Positions 4,343 to 7,123 of a stretch of DNA of 7,123 nucleotides are shown one piece after another; positions within the stretch are counted from its first letter, which is position 1, and every line of letters starts with the position of its first letter. Source of the DNA: Flavobacteriaceae bacterium. GTDB lineage: Bacteria; Bacteroidota; Bacteroidia; Flavobacteriales; Flavobacteriaceae. A program made the position numbers and the translations under genes. Below the pieces are notes generated by a model. It made no database searches and was not told where the DNA came from. It saw only the letters and a list, made by a program, of their open reading frames with translations. The stretch lies in the NCBI GenBank assembly GCA_013001365.1, contig JABDMQ010000142.1, positions 1 through 7,123 on the forward strand, written 5' to 3'.

Positions 4343-5362
4343 TTGACACACGAATTCAAGGACATAGTACATCAAGCAAACGCCAACCAGCAAAAAGGCT
4401 TTAAAAGCGTTTTGGCAACCGTTGTTTTTTTAGAAGGGTCTTCCTATAGAAAGCCGGGAGTAAGAATGCTTATTTCGGAAAACGGAAAAATGGTCGGTGC
4501 TGTAAGTGGCGGTTGTGTGGAGAATGAAGTCAAACGCCAAGCAGAATCCGTATTCCAAAACGGCAATGCCAAGATAATAACATATGATGGACGTTATCGC
4601 TTGGGATGCGAGGGCATCTTGTATATTCTAATAGAGCCTTTCTCGGTCTCTGATGAATTCTTGAATTCGTTCAATAATGCATTGGAATCCCGTGAAAAGT
4701 TCAAGATTGGATCATATTACATCAAAGAAGACCAAGCCACTGGGAAGTTCGGTAGCGTGGTTTATTTTAACAACAAATCAAGTTTTGCATTTAATGATTT
4801 CATTGATCTTAAAAGCTTGGAAGGGTTACATGTGTTCTCACAAACCATGAAACCAAGTACGAAACTATTGATCATTGGAGGTGAACATGATGCTGTTAAG
4901 CTTTGTAATATGGCTAGTTCTTTGGGTTGGGAGGTTGATGTTGTTACTTCCATTAAGGATCCTAAACTACTATCTGATTTTCCAGGCGCAACATCTGTAA
5001 GTGCGCAAACACCAGAAATCATGGATTTTAATCTGGATAACGAAACCGTGGTTGTCCTTATGACCCATAATTACGCACAAGACCTCCAATACCTTCTTAA
5101 ATTGGCTTCGCATACGCCAAGGTATATTGGAATTTTGGGATCTGCAAAACGTCGAGACCAATTACAAGGAGACCTTTTTAATTACAAGGATGACCTATCT
5201 GAAGAATTCCTATCGACCATTTATAGTCCAGCAGGCCTGAACATTGGTGCCATTACCCCAGAGGAAATCGCTTTGTCCATTATTTCTGAGATCCTAACGG
5301 TCGTTAGAGAAACAAAGCCCAAATCCTTGCGAAGTATTTCTGGGAAGATCCACACCCCTTAA
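4343..5362 (+). CDS. XdhC/CoxI family protein, molybdenum cofactor handling for xanthine dehydrogenase-type enzymes
   Basis: XdhC proteins bind molybdenum cofactor, help sulfurate it and deliver it to molybdenum hydroxylases such as xanthine dehydrogenase. The 339-residue protein has the N-terminal XdhC/CoxI domain: LATVVFLEGSSYRKPGVRML (24-43), then GAVSGGCVE (52-60) with the conserved C58, and TYDGRYRLGCEGILYILIEP downstream. A C-terminal Rossmann domain starts at LLIIGGEHDA (175-184). It continues with VVLMTHNY and GILGSAKRR, and closes with IYSPAGLNIGAITPEEIALSI, all family hallmarks. The usual dinucleotide motif GAGHDA reads GGEHDA, with Glu181 for glycine. The start must be TTG at 4343: an in-frame TAA lies at 4334-4336, there is no ATG before Met42, and the N-terminus MTHEFK fits family members I remember. 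First gene of a + operon, 12 bp before the next. Confidence 0.92.
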   Translation: MTHEFKDIVHQANANQQKGFKSVLATVVFLEGSSYRKPGVRMLISENGKMVGAVSGGCVENEVKRQAESVFQNGNAKIITYDGRYRLGCEGILYILIEPFSVSDEFLNSFNNALESREKFKIGSYYIKEDQATGKFGSVVYFNNKSSFAFNDFIDLKSLEGLHVFSQTMKPSTKLLIIGGEHDAVKLCNMASSLGWEVDVVTSIKDPKLLSDFPGATSVSAQTPEIMDFNLDNETVVVLMTHNYAQDLQYLLKLASHTPRYIGILGSAKRRDQLQGDLFNYKDDLSEEFLSTIYSPAGLNIGAITPEEIALSIISEILTVVRETKPKSLRSISGKIHTP

Positions 5363-5374
5363 CATCAAAACTTT

Positions 5375-5962
5375 TTGTTGAAAATAGCAATTCTAATACT
5401 TGCCGCTGGAAAGTCTTCACGAATGGGTGAAACTAAACAGCTACTTCCTTTTGGCAACGATAGTATATTGCGTGCCGTTATTCACAATGCACTTCAAACT
5501 AACGTCAATGATGTTTTTGTTGTATTAGGAGCCAATGCAGAACTAATAAAGACCCATATTGTAGATTATCCAATACAAATAATACACAATCCCGATTATG
5601 AAAAAGGACTTGGTTCAAGTATAGCTATAGGCATCCATGAACTCATGGATTATGATGGCGTAACGATAACCCTTGCTGACCAGCCCAAAGTCGATAGTGC
5701 CTACTTGAACAAGTTGATATTAGAATTCAATAATCTGCCAGATCATGTCATAGCATCAGAATATGATGGCCATTATGGCGTTCCAGCCATCTTCCCGAAG
5801 CAATATTTTAAGGAATTAACAGCCCTAAAAGGCGATAAGGGAGCAAAAGAATTCTTGAATTCAGGTACGATTCTGATAAAATCAGTTAATTCTTCCGTAA
5901 ATTTAGTTGATGTTGATACTCCTGAAGATTATCAGAGATTAATCCAGGAAAGAGATAATTAA
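5375..5962 (+). CDS. MobA/MocA-like nucleotidyltransferase (probable molybdenum cofactor cytidylyl- or guanylyltransferase)
   Basis: A 195-residue single-domain NTP transferase. It shows the nucleotide-binding start ILAAGKSSRMG (8-18) with K21, NPDYEKGLGSSIAIG (72-86), the metal-binding LADQP (100-104, D102), YGVPAIFP (134-141), LKGDKGAK (151-158) and DVDTPEDYQRL at the end. The LADQP, G-x-P and GDKGA motifs are those of the MocA/MobA group that attaches CMP or GMP to molybdopterin. Next to XdhC, and by analogy with molybdenum hydroxylases, CTP and a cytosine dinucleotide cofactor are the better guess; this is inference. The start is TTG at 5375 (or the next codon, also TTG): the upstream gene's stop lies in the same frame only 12 bp before, and there is no ATG before Met17, which is already inside the binding motif. 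It is 23 bp before the next gene, probably one transcript. Confidence 0.9.
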   Translation: MLKIAILILAAGKSSRMGETKQLLPFGNDSILRAVIHNALQTNVNDVFVVLGANAELIKTHIVDYPIQIIHNPDYEKGLGSSIAIGIHELMDYDGVTITLADQPKVDSAYLNKLILEFNNLPDHVIASEYDGHYGVPAIFPKQYFKELTALKGDKGAKEFLNSGTILIKSVNSSVNLVDVDTPEDYQRLIQERDN

Positions 5963-5985
5963 ATCTTCGGCATTCTTAAGATCCT

Positions 5986-6996
5986 ATGACTCAATTTCAA
6001 TCAAGACCTCAGCTACTCAATGCTAAATTAACGGCTTTATGGGCAGTAAGCGAAAGTGGATTGGGAGGATTGTTGCATGCCATGAAAATTCCATTCTCAG
6101 GATTGTTCTTAGGAAGTTTTGCGGTTATCATCATCACATATTTGGCCTTTGTCAATACAAATCGTTTTAGCGCTATAATTAAAGCCACTGTTCTTGTTGT
6201 GCTAATTAAGGCCATTGTAAGCCCACATTCTCCTCCAATGGCTTATGTGGCTGTATTATTTCAAGGTGGATTGGGAGCCTTGGTATATGGTGGTTTTGGA
6301 GTAAATCGTGTTAGTGCAATAAGCTTTGGTGCCCTCGCATTGTTCGAATCGGCATTTCAAAAGATATTTACATTGACCATCATTTTTGGAATGGGTCTTT
6401 GGGATTCCATTCAGCAATTCTTTGATGGCATTCAAAATAGACTCAATGCAGAATGGGTTTCTGACCTGCCCTGGTTGTTCTTGGCTGTCTATGGTCTTCT
6501 TTATTTGATCATCGGTATGTTCGCTGGAAACCTGGCCATCAAATTACCGGAGAAGGTACTTGAAAATGCTAAATCCATCCAACCGTCCCAATTAATACTT
6601 CCTTCTAAAGAGGCAACTAACAAGTCCAAAAAGAGAAATAAACGCATCTGGCTTATTAGTGGTTTGTTGCTATTTGCTGTCTTGGTATTCTTGTTCTCAG
6701 GTTCATCCAATCAGGCTCTTTTCATTATCCTTAGGACATTTGGCGCTATCGTTTTCTTTTTATTCATCTTTAATCCCCTTTTTCGATATGCCATGAAAAA
6801 ATGGGTAAGCCGTAACAAGCAAAACAAGAAGAAAGACCTTGACACAATTATGTCACTAATGCCAGATATAAGAAATAATGTAGGTATGGCGCAACATCTC
6901 TCTATTTCTGAAAAAAATATCTGGAAACGCGGAACCTCTTTTATAATGCATTGGTTGAGCCTTTCACTTTATTTTAGTGACGATGAAGAACAATGA
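5986..6996 (+). CDS. Multi-pass inner-membrane protein, ECF S-component-like in appearance, function unknown
   Basis: I do not recognise a named family with certainty. The 336-residue protein has about seven hydrophobic segments: roughly 37-57, 62-78, 84-106, 108-138, 160-184, 220-239 and 244-266. Polar or charged residues sit in or beside the first segments (E23, H31, K66, K75, H81, E121, K126), including a KAIVSPHSPPMAY stretch (75-87) and QGGLGALVYGG (93-103). The Gly/Ala-rich N-terminal half recalls small-molecule uptake proteins such as ECF transporter S components. The basic linker KSKKRNKR (about 213-220) separates it from two further helices and a soluble, mostly charged C-terminal region (267-336). 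There is no signal peptide or cysteine pattern. It follows the MobA-like gene by 23 bp and overlaps the next by 14 bp, which implies translational coupling with the NTPase. A transport role for a molybdenum enzyme pathway is possible but unproven. Confidence 0.85.
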   Translation: MTQFQSRPQLLNAKLTALWAVSESGLGGLLHAMKIPFSGLFLGSFAVIIITYLAFVNTNRFSAIIKATVLVVLIKAIVSPHSPPMAYVAVLFQGGLGALVYGGFGVNRVSAISFGALALFESAFQKIFTLTIIFGMGLWDSIQQFFDGIQNRLNAEWVSDLPWLFLAVYGLLYLIIGMFAGNLAIKLPEKVLENAKSIQPSQLILPSKEATNKSKKRNKRIWLISGLLLFAVLVFLFSGSSNQALFIILRTFGAIVFFLFIFNPLFRYAMKKWVSRNKQNKKKDLDTIMSLMPDIRNNVGMAQHLSISEKNIWKRGTSFIMHWLSLSLYFSDDEEQ

Positions 6997-7123
6997 AGTC
7001 ATCATATTATCCGATGATAAAGGAGTTGGTAAAACCACAGCGCTAGTTAATTGGGTTAATGGCAAGTCCAACATCGCTGGTTTCCTCTCTCCTATCGTTA
7101 ATGGTAAACGAATGTTCTTGAAT
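6983..7123 (+). CDS. P-loop nucleoside-triphosphatase, THEP1-like, N-terminal part (3' end outside window)
   Basis: An ATG at 6983 inside the end of the membrane-protein gene (14-bp overlap, different frame) opens a frame that runs to the window edge, giving 47 codons. It begins MKNNEVIILSDDKGVGKTTALVNW when read in pieces: a beta strand, then a P-loop with G16, K17, T18 and T19. A helix follows, then IAGFLSPIVNGKRMFLN. A P-loop followed by a GF-x-(S/T)-P strand and a GKR turn is the pattern of the THEP1/NTPase_1 nucleoside-triphosphatase family. The first glycine of the classical Walker A is Asp11. Only the N-terminus is present, so Walker B and family cannot be verified. Its overlap with the membrane gene suggests the two products act together. 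Confidence 0.78.
   Translation, partial: MKNNEVIILSDDKGVGKTTALVNWVNGKSNIAGFLSPIVNGKRMFLN

Overview
The window looks like a chromosomal segment of a marine-type Flavobacteriia (Bacteroidota), probably Flavobacteriaceae. The evidence is a PorP/SprF protein typical of gliding and type IX secretion systems, a flavobacterial-style lipoprotein with a Cys-Asn-Asn-Asp-Asp start, tRNA genes without an encoded CCA end, TAnnTTTG promoter boxes in front of both tRNAs, low GC by eye, and almost no Shine-Dalgarno sequences. Genus cannot be decided from the sequence alone.

Left part (1-2940): the 3' end of a PorP/SprF gene on the + strand runs convergently into a minus-strand housekeeping cluster. The shared gap holds a perfect bidirectional terminator hairpin. 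The cluster, in its own reading direction, is prs (PRPP synthetase), rplY/ctc (ribosomal protein L25) and pth (peptidyl-tRNA hydrolase). The same order is known from Bacillus (prs-ctc-spoVC). A strong terminator sits between rplY and pth.

Middle part (2940-4340): two tRNA genes, tRNA-Leu(CAA) on + and tRNA-Arg(CCU) on -, enclose about 1 kb. This interval holds one small lipoprotein gene and much repeated, hairpin-rich DNA. Both tRNAs have a second copy of their own 3' end inside the interval: 47 bp with one mismatch for Leu, terminator stem included, and 14 bp exact for Arg. The Arg copy abuts a sequence resembling a dispersed intergenic repeat. This is the most unusual part of the window at the DNA level and could be the scar of tRNA-targeted integration or of collapsed tRNA duplication.

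Right part (4343-7123): a tight + strand operon of an XdhC-family molybdoenzyme maturation factor, a MobA/MocA-like molybdenum cofactor nucleotidyltransferase, an unrecognised multi-pass membrane protein, and the first 47 codons of a P-loop NTPase resembling the THEP1 nucleoside-triphosphatase family. The first two genes must both start at TTG, and the last two overlap by 14 bp. The first two point to finishing of a molybdenum hydroxylase. Pairing them with a membrane protein and an NTPase suggests a coupled transport or membrane function, which is inference.
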